Source: Xenopus tropicalis (taxonomy: Eukaryota; Chordata; Amphibia; Anura; Pipidae). Taken from it: a DNA stretch of 64,000 nt. The stretch is from contig NC_030683.2 in NCBI RefSeq assembly GCF_000004195.4, positions 73,069,764 to 73,133,763 of the forward strand, read 5' to 3'. Made by a program: the position numbers and the translations under genes. Positions within the stretch are counted from its first letter, which is position 1; each line of letters opens with the position of its first letter. A model generated the notes under the pieces. It worked only from the letters and a program-made list of their open reading frames with translations. It did not search any database and was not told the origin of the DNA. Positions 21,945 through 63,829 of the stretch are shown piece after piece.

Positions 21945-22574
21945 AGTTACATAGTTACATAGGGTTGAAAAAAGACCATTGTCCATCAAGTTCAACCCAT
22001 CCGAGTAAACCCAGCACACAACCTATACTAACCAATCTATACACTCACATACATAAACTATATATATACAACCAGTAATACTAACTGTAGATATTAGTAT
22101 CACAATAGCCTTGGATATTCTGCTTGTTCAAAAACTCATCCAGGCCCCTCTTAAAGGCATTAACAGAGTCTGCCATTACCACATCACTAGGAAGGGCATT
22201 CCACAGCCTCACTGCCCTCACCGTGAAAAACCACCTACGCTGCTTCAAATGGAAGCTCTGTTCCTCTAATCTAAAGGGGTGACCTCTGGTGCGCTGATTG
22301 TTTTTATGGGAAAAAAGAACATCCCCCAACTGCCTATAATCCCCTCTAATGTACTTGTACAGAGTAATCATGTCCCCTCGCAAGCGCCTCTTTTCCAGAG
22401 AAAACAACCCCAACCTCGACAGTCTAACCTCATAGCTTAAATCTTCCATCCCCTTTACCAGTTTAGTTGCACATCTCTGCACTCTCTCCAGCTCATTAAT
22501 ATCCTTCTTAAGGACTAGAGCCCAAAACTGCACTGCATACTCAAGGTGAGGTCTTACCAGGGACCTATAAAGAG
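21945..22574 (-). mobile_element. CR1 LINE 3' fragment, mirrored copy
   Basis: The minus-strand ORF continues from LKKDINELERVQRCATKLVK to the C-terminal QNIQGYCDTNIYS, followed by ACATAGTT units at 21,947-21,962. It is the mirror of 1,402-2,029 and, unlike that copy, reads through without the frameshift near 1,650. It ends sharply at 22,574, the outer breakpoint of the arm. Confidence 0.9.
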
Positions 22575-22689
22575 TGATTTAGATTTATCACAGGCTTTTC
22601 TGTACAATTGGATGGTACAGCAAATCTACTCCTGGGGTTGTAGGAGATGGTTCATGTATCACAGAACAGTTTTTTTAATTACCACATTG

Positions 22690-23760
22690 TAGGATGGTGG
22701 ATGTTTATAGATTATATTTTAGTCATTGGTGGGACCTGGATGCCCGATTCTGTGAATTTATTATTCATTCGAATGCTAACTGCCTACAAAATAATTTGAC
22801 CTTCCCCATCTTAGACTAGTCGGTTGATTTTTTGGATGTCACTGTTTCAAAGGGGCAGGATGGTACATTAGATACAGATTTATTTCGGAAGGCTACAGCA
22901 ACCAATTCTCTCCTACACTTTGAAACGTGCCACCCAATAAAACTAAAAGCAGGGATTCCGATTGGACAATGTTTATGAGAAAAAAGGAATTCTATTGAAA
23001 TTGGGACTTTTGAATCCAGCTCTAGGGAACTAACAGCAAGTCTGTAACAGTGGTTATAGTAAATCTCTAGCAAAGAGAGCAAAGGCCATGGCTGGAACTA
23101 GTGACATGAGGACCTTGCTAAGACTGAAATTGAAACAGAAAGGTGTTTTACTGGTACTTTTAATGGCCATTGTTAGGTGCAGGGAGTTGAGAAACTCGCC
23201 TCAGGCGGCAGCGCCCCCAAAGTTACCAGGGGCGGCAAAAATTCACTCATGTTAACTTTAAGAGCCATATTTCCATTTTTTAAAATGGAAATTCGGCTCC
23301 CTGCACTCCCTCCAGCGCTGTAAAGGTAAGCGTCCAGGGGCGAAGGGGAGTGGCATCGTAGGAGCCACCTCGGGCAGCTCAGGGGCTGAAAACACACCTG
23401 GGTTGGTGGTCAGTTTGCACACACATTGGCATGTCTGAAATAATGATCTGTCTTTATAGAATCTTGTGGGTCACTTTCCTAAAACTTCCATAAGTTGTTT
23501 CCGGAACATCGAAGATCTATTGGTCCACAGTCATTTTCAGAGTGCTGCTACATCTCTGGCACCAAGAGTATAATTTTAGGGGACCTGTTGATAACTGCAA
23601 AACATGTTGGTGGATACAGTTGGGTAACTGTCCCCACGTAATGCACTGAATCTGTTAAATAGAAAAGCATTCCAGTTTGTGAACCTGACATATAGATGCA
23701 GAGTAGGGCAGCAGAATTCACAAGCACCATTTATTTCAGGTTAGTTTGTCAACATAGAGC
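22690..23760 (+). mobile_element. Degenerate Penelope-like element remnant
   Basis: The plus strand shows VDFLDVTVSKGQDGTLDTDL and RKATATNSLLHFETCHPIKL near 22,818-22,950. This is the conserved FLDL...LYRKPTDRNSLLHF...HP..LK segment downstream of the RT catalytic motif in Penelope-like elements. Traces of the later cysteine-containing region (NCKTCWW) appear near 23,595. Stops and frameshifts abound, and 23,160-23,400 looks like a separate repeat inserted into it. Confidence 0.55.
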
Positions 23761-24424
23761 TTGCAGGTGCATGTGCAGTTGGAGCTAGTCCATGATTATC
23801 TTAGATTGTGCATGTGCCTTCAGACTCTATGTTGATCCAAAGTAACCACTGAGGAAGCAGACCCTGCAGCTACAAGTGGGCCTGGAAAGGATTTTATGCA
23901 ATGGGTTTGTTTGGCAGAATTAAAATAAATAACTTGTGCAAAAGCAGTTATCCCTGCTATGGGTAACTTTAATTGTATCTGCCTGTCACTGCACAGACAG
24001 CGTTTATTTGGGTTTGCATTTGTGCAGCTTCAGGCTAAAATCTCCCTGTTTGCACAATAACAAGCTTTATTGGTACTTCCTCATGTCCTCTTTGTAAGCA
24101 CACCCTACAAAAAGAAACTAAATGCAGTGCTTAGTCAAAAATACAGTGCAAAGCAACCCAGCAAATAACCTATGATGTGATCTAAACTATGCAAACTGCT
24201 TTAGTTTCTTGCTCCTGCTACCCAATTGCATATAAAAATGACATAATTATCACTATCATCATAGTAATACTCCCTGCCACTCCCAAAATTTTGAAGTGAC
24301 CAGTGGTAGCTGTTGCTGCTGATTGCAGCTAAAGGCTCTCATGCAGCCTCACTCTCTGTGTGGGTCAGGTGGGTTGGTGTTGGTTACTTGGTGGCTGAGC
24401 TGCAGCTGGTAACCTTTTACATAT

Positions 24425-24525
24425 GCAAATCAGGATTTGGATTTGGGTTGTTATTTGGCCAAACCTTTTATGAAGCATTCAGGATTCAGCCAAATCCGAA
24501 AATAGTGGATTTGGTGCATCCCTAG
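24425..24525. repeat. hAT-like element fragment (GGTGCATCCCTA end)
   Basis: Contains GGATTTGGTGCATCCCTAG and internal GGATTTGGATTTGGG. It belongs to the family of the complete element at 41,292-41,585, but only one terminus is clear. Confidence 0.5.
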
Positions 24526-24839
24526 TAGTTGCACTGTATGTCCGCATGTGCTTAAATAAGTGTAACACATCCAAAGGGATTTTGGAGTATTTATATTTAC
24601 AGTGGCACTAGGAGCGCTTGAAGATTTCAGAGCAGAGTAAGTTAGTGAGGCCCTCTTTGCCATTTTGTTAGGAGTGTTTGATGTATTAGATTCATTTTTA
24701 GATTAAGTACCAGGTACCCAGTCTCTCCCAGTCCACTGCAGAGTGATTCAGGTTGGTCCTGTGCCATTAGATAAGCACCACATGTGGGTCTACCATCCAG
24801 CTGGTCATTTACGTGTAATCAATCAAGCATGGGCATATT

Positions 24840-25060
24840 TATAAAAAAAGGCACCCTGGGGCCAGTGCCTAGGGCAGCATGTTTTGGAGGGCGGCCCTTG
24901 GGTGCCAATATTTTCTTTTTTTATTTGAAAACAAAATGCCACAGCTGGGGGGGGGGGGTAGGGAGTCACAGGCTTTGCTGCCCGTGACGTCACTTCCGCT
25001 GTGTTGGTGCGTGTGAAAGGGTTCGGTGGGCAGTACTGGACCTAAATACGCCCCTGCAAT
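24840..25060. repeat. Uncharacterised GC-richer interspersed repeat
   Basis: Contains CAGTGCCTAGGGCAGCA and a run of ten Gs at about 24,949-24,958. Related wording (GCTGCCTAGGGTGC) appears at the window end near 63,860. No coding potential was seen. Confidence 0.35.
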
Positions 25061-26489
25061 CAAGTGTTGTTTTTAACTTCCATCATGATAAAAGTCTGTC
25101 TATGATAATTATTTCATTTTTATATGCAACTTAGTAGCAAGAGCAAGAAACTAAAGCAGTTTGCATCGGTGGGCACTGTATTTTTGACTGAGCACTACGT
25201 TTAGTTTCTTTCTGTTTGGTGTGCTTTCAAAGTGGACATGAGGAAGCACTAAAAGATTTCAACCTGAATCTGCACAAATGCAAACCCTGTCCTGTGCAGT
25301 TAGAGGCAGATTTAAAGTTGCCCATAGCAGGGATAGCTGAGTTGAGGTGGGGGGGACACCATAGTTTTTTTGCAGGGGGACCCTGTGACTTCTAGTTATG
25401 CCACTGATCCAAAGATACAGAAGAAAATCAGTGCAATTTAATTTTTTTTCTCTTTGTGTTTCACCATACATATCTGAACATTTAGAAGTTCCAATTAGAA
25501 CGTCAGTTCTAATTGGAATCTGCATCTGACCACAAAGTCTTAAGTACCTACCATAAACACATGCCAAACAAACAAAAGGAGAAAAAACAAAACAACAAAA
25601 AAACACATTTAAGTACTCAGCATACTTCACTATTCATAGGGAACATTTCCATCCAAGGGTACCACAATTCACTAGAAGAGGTCTTGTTCATATTAGCTGA
25701 TGCCAACATTCTCTTGTAGCATTAGTTCTGAGACACAAATACTATAATTTTTTTATATGTTGGTGGCTCATAGTATTCCCATTTTTGAGCTATAGCAGTA
25801 AAGGATGCTGTTATTAAATGAATTGTGCAATGTCCAGGTTCATACTTAAGAGCACCAAAGATGGATCGGGAAAAATAAATTGATCAGATAACTTGAGATT
25901 TAATGAAACATGTCAGTCCAGAGTGAGGTTATACATGACCACCACATATGCAAAAAATTCCCTCATGTGTAACACCCTCTCCAATAGAATGGGGAGGATG
26001 AATGATAACATTTGTTTATTGCACTTGGCATTAAATACCACAATATAAAAAATTTCTTGCGCTTTTCAAATGATTAACACATTTTGAAAAAGGTTCACAC
26101 ATACATACTGCCTTCTTCCACTGTGCCACTGTATAAATTTGACCCAGATCTTATTCCTTCTTTAACAATTACTTTTTTTTGTGCGACAAAATCGTACCTT
26201 GGGCATCCAGCCCTAAACATTATGTTAACCCCTCTTCCCTTCTGTGTTTATGTTCACCTTCTCCTCCCTTAATTAGCCCAGGTGGTTGCAATCAGACAAT
26301 TAACGGGCTTTATAAGCCTGTTACAAGCAACCCCTGGTTGCCCACCTGTGGCTGCTCCTGACACCCTTATTATCACAGGGGGGTCAGTTGGTTGATGAGA
26401 GCCAGCTAATGAAGGTTTCCTTTTACGTAGACCCAATTTTATTAATATAACTACTGACGCATGGGTTACTTGAATGTAATGTAATGGTA

Positions 26490-26650
26490 AACAATGGTAA
26501 AATGTCCAGGACCAGATGGCATTCATCCCAGGGTACTATTGGGGGTCTGGCATGGTGCCAAGAGACTGGCAAATTCCTAATGTGGTGCTGTTATTCAAAA
26601 AGCCATTCTCAGCCTTAAAACTATAGGTCTGTTAGTCTAACATCAAATTG
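26490..26650 (+). mobile_element. Degenerate CR1 LINE fragment
   Basis: The plus strand encodes CPGPDGIHPRVL near 26,508-26,545, then a corrupted W.GAKRLANS...GAVIQK stretch. This is the conserved PGPDG...HPR.L...W..A.V.P.FKKG region of CR1-type RT. Stops and small deletions show an old insertion. Confidence 0.65.
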
Positions 26651-27246
26651 CAGAGCCTGGTGTAGTTTATTCAGCAGAAAGCTTTACTATACCTGAGTAA
26701 CGAGCGACAGAAGCTCCCTCTGATAGCTGCTGCCATTTTAGCTCGGTCTTGGTAGCTTGCTGCTGCAGTTATAGCCGTTGGAAGCTCAGATCACACATTC
26801 CTAAAGGTGGGGGGAAGTGAGTTCTTATGCATTTTTATGGGAGGGGGGAGCAGGAGAAGGGAGGGTGAGAGGAGAGAACTGAGCAGACTCAAGGCCCAAA
26901 CCTGAAGAAGCCCTGAAAGAGAGGAAGCCTGACACCGAAGAACATGTTCCCAAAAAAGGAGATAAGAAATCCTGTGTTTCTTTTGAAACCTGTCAGTCAG
27001 TGCTGTGACCACTTCCTAAGGGAGACTTAAGCGACACTCCCATCTTTCACTTGACTCTGGCTTCTGACTTTAGTGGCTGTCTATTCAGTTCTCTTGACAG
27101 TTTTAGGAGGTAAAATGCTTTCAAAACATCTTTTTTTCTGCATCATTTCACATTTTGAGGGAGGATGAATAATATAACTTAATATGAACTTTATATAAAA
27201 TGTCTCCTTTCATAAAGTTTGTCTATGTAAATGCAAAATCCCCTGC

Positions 27247-27917
27247 TTAAAGAGGAAGTATACCACCTTGTTCAACATAAATGCAATGAACAGGCATTTT
27301 GCCTATTGTTTTAATCATAAAACCTATGTTTTTTTCTATTTTGTGATGTAAACAGGGTAACCAGAGGAATTGAATCTACTTCGTGTTTGGATTTTGTGAG
27401 GCACTGCTACCCAAAAAATGATAGATTATGTTCTCCTGAGTATGATAATATGTGTCTGAATAAGCTGTTGAAAACTTACTGTAATAGCTGCAGTTAAGGG
27501 AGAAGAAGCGACCCTTCTCTGCAGTGTGAGTCACATGTGAGCTTCCCCCCTCCCACCCCAAACAATCATAGCAGGAGACAGCAGCAGGGATCACATTACA
27601 TGCCTGTAACTTTAGCAGCCAATCAGAGAAGAGGCAGGAAGAAAGAGACAGGAAGCAGACGTGTATTAGCTATAGAAGCTCCTACTGCCAGTACTCAGAG
27701 TTACACAGACCCTCAACATGCTGATACAGGCTTGTACAGAAAGGGGTCGGCGACCCCCTCTCCTGGTGGCTCCACTGCCCTATACAAAAATGCTATCTTC
27801 AGAGGTAATATTCTCTAAAACATTAGATATTTTCTTAAAGAGATATTATATATTTTATCAAAATGACCCAATCTGCTAAAATAGCTTTATTTATGTGAAG
27901 GTGAACCACCCCTTTAA
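27247..27917. mobile_element. TTAA-flanked MITE of about 670 bp
   Basis: It begins TTAAAGAGGAAGTATACCACC (shared core TTAAAG) and ends GGTGAACCACCCCTTTAA. The inverted ends and TTAA borders match the T2/Kolobok-like miniature families. The interior is non-coding and partly AT-rich. Confidence 0.6.
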
Positions 27918-28854
27918 CATTGACTTTCTATATGTAATGCCTACTTTTAGTAACCTGTTCTCAAACTCATTTTCATGACCCACCCATGTTCCAAAAAACT
28001 CTTTTTTCACAAAAGGTCAAGTCAAAAATGTAACACAAGCTATGTCTGCACCTGAGAACTGGATGTGAGAAAGCCTCCTACAGTATATGAGTACCCCCAT
28101 TGCCTGGGATACTAGCTACAATATTGCCATAATAGCTCTGATATCAGGTCCTTTGTATATAAGTTAGGCACATTTCTCCCACCCAAAGTGCATCATTTGT
28201 ATTGCATATATCCCCTCCTTTCGCCAGCACCATCATATTTTCCTAAAACAAACAGCATTCACCCTGTAGCCATTTTCCCCTCTAACAGCATGTTCGCAAA
28301 GACCCATAAAGTGCCCATCTTAGCACCGAAATTATCACACAAACGATGTTTCGTACAATATTTGGTGCGTGTATGGTAGGTGGATGAGGCAACTGATATC
28401 TGCAAAAGCCTTGGATATCTGTTGTCTTGTCAACCGGCCAGGGTGGAAAATTTTGATCTGGTGCCATTGAAGACACCCAATCATCAGCTGAATGTTCAGA
28501 TAGGAGTAGAATTCTATTGTTTCTACCTACATATCTGATGATTCAGCTCTTAACGTTAGTGAAGTGGACGAATGATCTTTCCTGCAACCAATGGTGTGTA
28601 CTAAGTGTAAAGTTCATGCAATGAAGAATGCAGGCCTACACAGGCAGACAGCTAGAGCAGAGTTTCTAGAGGAACCAGAAAAGCCATCTCTTCATTGGTG
28701 GCTAGAGTGGAGGAGTCATGTTTAGTAACCTGAGCTGAGAAGATTTACTGCCTAAGCTTGGAACTGAGCATGGTCAATAGCCAACAGCCAAAGTAATTTC
28801 CAAGTGAGGGGCTGAATGGGTTAGAGGAGGAGAAGGAGTCTTATATGATTAAGG

Positions 28855-29124
28855 CAGTGATCCCCAACCAGTGGCTTGTGAGCAACATGTTGATTACCAA
28901 CTTATTTTTGAATTCCTGACTTGGTGGCAAGTTTTGGTTAAATAAAAACAAGATTTACTACCAAATAAAGCCTCCTGTAAGCTGATAGTGTGCATAGAGG
29001 CTACCTAATAGCCAATTTTAGCACTTATTTGGCACCACCATGAACTTTTATGAAGCTTGTGTTGCTCTTGAAGTCTTTTTACATTTGATGGTGGCTCACA
29101 AGTAAGAAAGGTTGGGAACACCTG
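28855..29124. mobile_element. hAT-like MITE with 8-bp target duplication
   Basis: Ends CAGTGATCCCCAACCAG and GGTTGGGAACACCTG form an imperfect inverted repeat. The flanks GATTAAGG (28,847-28,854) and GATTAAAG (29,125-29,132) are a near-perfect 8-bp target-site duplication, as made by hAT transposases. It is non-coding and about 270 bp long. Confidence 0.75.
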
Positions 29125-29166
29125 GATTAAAGGGATGCTGCAAAGGTACCCATGGTCCACCCCTTA

Positions 29167-29468
29167 GGGCAGGGGTACACGGGGAGATTAGTTGTGCACA
29201 ACAAATCTCTGTTGTCGCGGGCGACTAATCTCCTCGCAATGCCATCCCACTGGCTAGAATGTAAATCCCTGGTGGGATGGCATACATGTTGCTGCGATGT
29301 CCCGCAGTCGCACAAAGTTGTCTTCAGAGGAAACTTCGGGCGACTGCGGGACATTGCAGCGACGTGTATGCCATCCCACCGGTGATTTACATTCTAGCCG
29401 ATGGGATGGCATTGCAGGGAGATTAGTTGCTCGCAACAACAGAGATTTGTCACGGCAAATCCCTGCCC
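29167..29468. mobile_element. Foldback MITE with TTA target duplication (PIF/Harbinger-like)
   Basis: GGGCAGGGGTACACGGGGAG at the left faces CCCTGCCC at the right, and TTA flanks both ends (29,164-29,166 and 29,469-29,471). Most of the 302 bp is internally palindromic around GGAAACTTCGGGCGACTGCG, so both strands give almost the same reading frames. These are artefacts of the foldback. Three-base TTA duplications suit the PIF/Harbinger superfamily. Confidence 0.75.
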
Positions 29469-30899
29469 TTAAAGCTGCTTCCCTACACTAAGTTCAGTAA
29501 GCTAAATATTCATAACATACAGCATTTCTAAGTTTATTATTTTTAAGGCTTTGGTTCTCCTTTTTAATAAAGAACAATAAAATCTGAAATTTTCTATTTC
29601 TATAACACTGCATTAAAGTTTAATTACCTAGAGATTGTTTTCTGGACAAATGCAGGGATTTGCAGTACACAAGTGGTACTGGCTGTTACGTCCACTTAGA
29701 ATGTTATCAGGATTATGTGTCGGAAGTAATGACGGACCTGGTGCTCAGATCAGGTGCTTATCCTATCTATACAGCAATATGAATCCTAAATATTAGATGG
29801 GAAGACCGCAAGTACTGCTCTTTTAGCAGCATATTTTTGTAAATTGGCAGTGTCTTTAATGTTTGATGACAAAATATACAACCACCATATGTTCTTGACT
29901 TTCCTAAAGAAATAACCACAGAAATGGCAACTACTAAAATTTGTTAAACATAAATTAATACCGTTGACGTAAATAACACTTTCAAATTTCTATCTAAAAA
30001 AAAGAGAGAAAACATTAAAACATTATCTAGAAAATGTGGCAAATACCTGCAGCCTGGTTGACAGGAATTATATATTTGGTGCATTTAATCACATAAAATG
30101 AATCATGCAGCTTGGGTCATTTTACCCTATGGAATAATTTTAACATGCAAATTTAGTTGCAACTATCACATCTACCTTTCTTCTGCTACAGTTTTCTGAG
30201 TGCACATGCACGCTGGTGATTTTGATTCAATTATAGTTGAGCAAATGCACACTTACATTCAGCATTCTACAATTGGTGTCATGGATGGAATCAGATATCA
30301 GATATGTCATTTAATTTCAATACAAGTCAGTGGAGGCAAGTCCATACTAAGCAGTGCAATCATTCTGCTCCAGTCCTACTCCAGATCACTTATTCTGATT
30401 GTAATTAAATCCACTTATCAGTGTATATAGGATGTCATGAAACTAAGTGAGAAAGCTAATTGCTTAAAATATTTGGTTTCTTTTGTATAGCTATGAGAAC
30501 CCTGGACACCATAAAAATTGTCTTTTTTAGTTGACCATTTCTGCAGTGTTTTTGTTAAAGTAATCTCACATTGCTGGAGCAGTTCTTGCCATTGCAAATG
30601 TATATGACATACTGTCTTAATTGAAATACGGTTTCCAACAATCATTATATCACTTATCCTGAAATCAGACACACATATATATTCCAGCACCATTAGCTAG
30701 TATTAACAGGAAACAGTTGCCACAATTGCAGCTTGTGTAAACAGGTTTTTCATTTTGTTATATTGTTCCAGTAGATCTACTGACTATCACCACACAAGAA
30801 ACATTCCACTTCCACACAGGAGTAAAACTTAAATGATATGTCTATCAACTAAAAAAAGAAACAGAGATCACAATAGAAACTTGGTGAACATTTACATCT

Positions 30900-33468
30900 T
30901 TGTGTGTCCCTAACTGAGAACCAACCAATAATAATAATAATAACTGTTCATGTAGGGAATTAGGGATTATGGGGGTAGAGAATTTAAGGAATAAATGAAT
31001 TTATAGAGTTGGAGGTGGAAGTTAGATGCTGCTTTGGCAGATCACGACTCTAAAGAAATACATATAATAAATACAAAAGGTTTCAAGACCTAGATACAAT
31101 TAGGAATAAAATAGTTCTTTCAACAAAATAAAAACTTCTGTTAATGGCAAAAGCTATGTACATATTTACACTATAAAACTTGAGAAGGATTATAAATAAA
31201 ATACCTTCAGAATGTAAAATTCTGGACTTCAGTCCAGCTCATGACACCTACACAAAAACCCTACTAGTTATTCTAAGCATTTGTTCTTAAAACAACAAGT
31301 GCACTTTGGCAGCAAATACTGTATTTACTGTTTTATGTTTGACTAGAAAAAATGGAATTTAAGTGGTTATCGCATCACCCTTAATTTTTCCATAAGGGAC
31401 AGGTGTGTGCTGCTTGGTCACAATGGTTCATTTTATCATCTTGGTGCATTTTTTTCTTACTTTATGACAGTTTTCCATGCTTCAGGTAGAATCACTTCTT
31501 TTGCTTTTTGAATGCTTTACAATTAAGTGTCACCTATTTATAGTTTCTATGGAAACAAATATGTTATGCTGAAAATACTGGGCTACAGGTAAACAAAAGA
31601 CAATAAAGGAAAGCAGAAATATAAATCAACATGCAGTCCATTAAGAAAGGAGGCCTTTGCTTAAAAATGCAGATATGTGACAGACTAGAAATCAATAGCA
31701 TAGAAATTGGTATCTTTGCTCACAATTAACAAAATGGTCTTAATCCACTGTTCAATATGAAGAAACAAACATTTTGTTATATTTGAAAGTAACAAAACCA
31801 AAAGACTGTTATATACATGGGATGAAGTACTGTGAGATCCAGTCATGCTTCATAACCATCATTAACACTTAATTTAGGCAACAGGGAAAACGTCAGCATA
31901 TGTCCAATGGATTTAAAACAATGCTGGCATTTTTCTTGCTAATAAAGAAATCATGTCAGTATGACTTGCTCCCTCCTAGAACCATACCAACAGTCTTTTT
32001 ATAGACCCCATGCTCATACTGTAGCTTCCTACTGCATGCCACGGTGAACAGAGCATTATTAGAACTTTGTTTCACCCTTTTGCCTAGCATGACATTAAAA
32101 TTTATAGCTCTGGTACTCAAACTGTAAAAAGGGCCAAAGGCAATATTGTAATATCAAAGAATAGGAAGACAGTAGATATATCAATATAATGTTAAGAATT
32201 TCTCTCTGAACAAATTTCAATCACACTTCCTGCAACTGTCATTAACTTTGGCTAAATCATAGGTACTACCTTTAGTTCTAATGGATCTAACAGTTTTGTA
32301 AGGGTCGGTTTTACTTTCTGGCAAGCACTATGGATATAAGAAATTTTCCATTTTCTCTCAAATATTAAGACTGCTGGAAATGAATTGACAAGCTGTATGC
32401 CCCTTAAAGGTGATGGTCCACAGGTTGCACGCAGTTAATCTCGGATACCTCAGGCGACTAATCTCCCCGAAATGCATTAAAGTGAATTGCCGGTGGAAAG
32501 GCATAGAGGTTGCTTTGTTTTCTGGAGTTCTACAGAAAGAAACTTTAATCGACTTTGGAACATGAAATGACATGTATGCCTTCCCACCGGCGATTCACTT
32601 TATTGCTGCTGGGAAGGCATTTTTGGGAGATTAGTTGCCTGCAGTAGTTTTAACTGCGGGAGACTAATATTCCCCTGGGCCACCACCCTAAAAAGCCATA
32701 ACAATATTACTTAACATTTCTTTTTCCAATACAACATTAACTTTTGATTACTATTTCACAGTATTAAAAAAAATATCTTCACTTTACATCTTACAGATTT
32801 AGTTTCAAATGAGGAACAAATATGGTTAAATAACTTGGAATTTTTTTGAAGAGCAGAATTATTCTTTCCGCCACTGACAAGTTTAGATCTATTCTTTTCT
32901 CTTTAAGAGATAATATGGATCGACCTTACTCATAGTAAAGTTATGTCCCTTCTTTTAGAAAGTGGCTTTTAAATATGTGTTGGATGACCAACACACATTA
33001 CAGTTAAACAATTTGAGAGAATAAATTCAAGGTGCTTTTATGCTTCATATCCTTTTTACAGTGTTATTTCCTACAACATTAGAAATTGCTGGTAGGGTAA
33101 GTCCAGAAACTTGACATCATTCCCAGTTAAAGGGATATTAAGATCTTAATGCAAAGCTTCGTGCTGGCCATACAGTGTTGCATGTAACTACAAACTGAAG
33201 ACTTTCAAAGCAGCAACAAATAAGCATATGTTCATGTTTAGATGTGTCACTGTCCCATTGTTTTTTGTTCTCTGCCTTCTGCAGGTATATTGCATTGTCC
33301 CAAGGTTAACAGTTCAAAAGCTTTACATCTTTAAATACTTTTCCAGGGACAGATGAAGACAGACACCCTGTGTGCTCACGATTCAAAAGTTTTGTATTAA
33401 GAAAAATTAATGTTTTTTTCCTTTTGGCTCCTTGTCTGTTCATCTGGTTTTCCGCACTCTCATATTTT
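30900..33468 (-). other. Presumed PRDM10 3' UTR and downstream sequence
   Basis: Minus-strand sequence following the PRDM10 stop. It contains a foldback MITE (32,407-32,689). I found no unambiguous AATAAA outside that MITE; ATTAAA-type variants exist further downstream (for example near 30,311). The true cleavage site is therefore undetermined and the left limit given is arbitrary. Confidence 0.35.
32407..32689. mobile_element. Foldback MITE in the presumed PRDM10 3' UTR
   Basis: Inverted halves include GGCGACTAATCTCCCC and GGGAGATTAGTTGCCTGC, and CCGGTGGAAAGGCA faces GCCTTCCCACCGG. It is related to the 29.2-kb element in its AGATTAGT core. It would form a hairpin of about 280 nt if transcribed. 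Confidence 0.7.
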
Positions 33469-63655
<30,187 letters not shown>

Positions 63656-63829
63656 CTGAAAATAAAAACACAGATATAACATAGAACCCAGACTAAAAAA
63701 CTAAAAAAGCATTTTCTTATGTGTGGGGATTTGTGTATAAGGTGTATAATGCAAAATCATTGTAATGTTTATTATAATTAATGTAGTAAGGATAATAAAA
63801 CATGGAATAAGTAAAATATTAACAGAGAC

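Larger units (their letters stand above)
17560..22574. repeat. Right arm of large inverted duplication
   Basis: Reverse-complement copy of 1,402-7,867, about 5.0 kb, nearly identical where I compared it. It lacks the CR1 insert of the left arm (empty site near 20,570) and about 630 bp around exon 8. The spacer between arms is 7,868-17,559 (about 9.7 kb) and contains NFRKB exons 2-5 and the presumed promoter. Confidence 0.92.
22575..33468. other. Intergenic interval between NFRKB duplicate and PRDM10 stop
   Basis: Apart from the mobile elements listed separately and the presumed PRDM10 3' UTR at its right end, I see no conserved coding exon, tRNA or other RNA gene in this interval. Short open frames here show no recognisable domain and overlap repeats. 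Confidence 0.6.

Noticed and set aside
1402..22574. Inverted repeat as a pure assembly artefact
   Set aside because: The arms differ by a CR1 insertion with an empty counterpart, a 630-bp deletion, a CR1 frameshift and poly(A) length. This favours real arms, though only long reads can settle it.
26640..27020. Possible small gene or RNA in the region with TATTCAGCAGAAAGCTTTAC
   Set aside because: No domain, splice context or RNA fold recognised; it looks like repeat-derived sequence beside a CR1 fragment.
29127..29491. Overlapping frames on both strands at the 29.2-kb locus
   Set aside because: They arise from the palindromic MITE, which gives near-identical translations on both strands.
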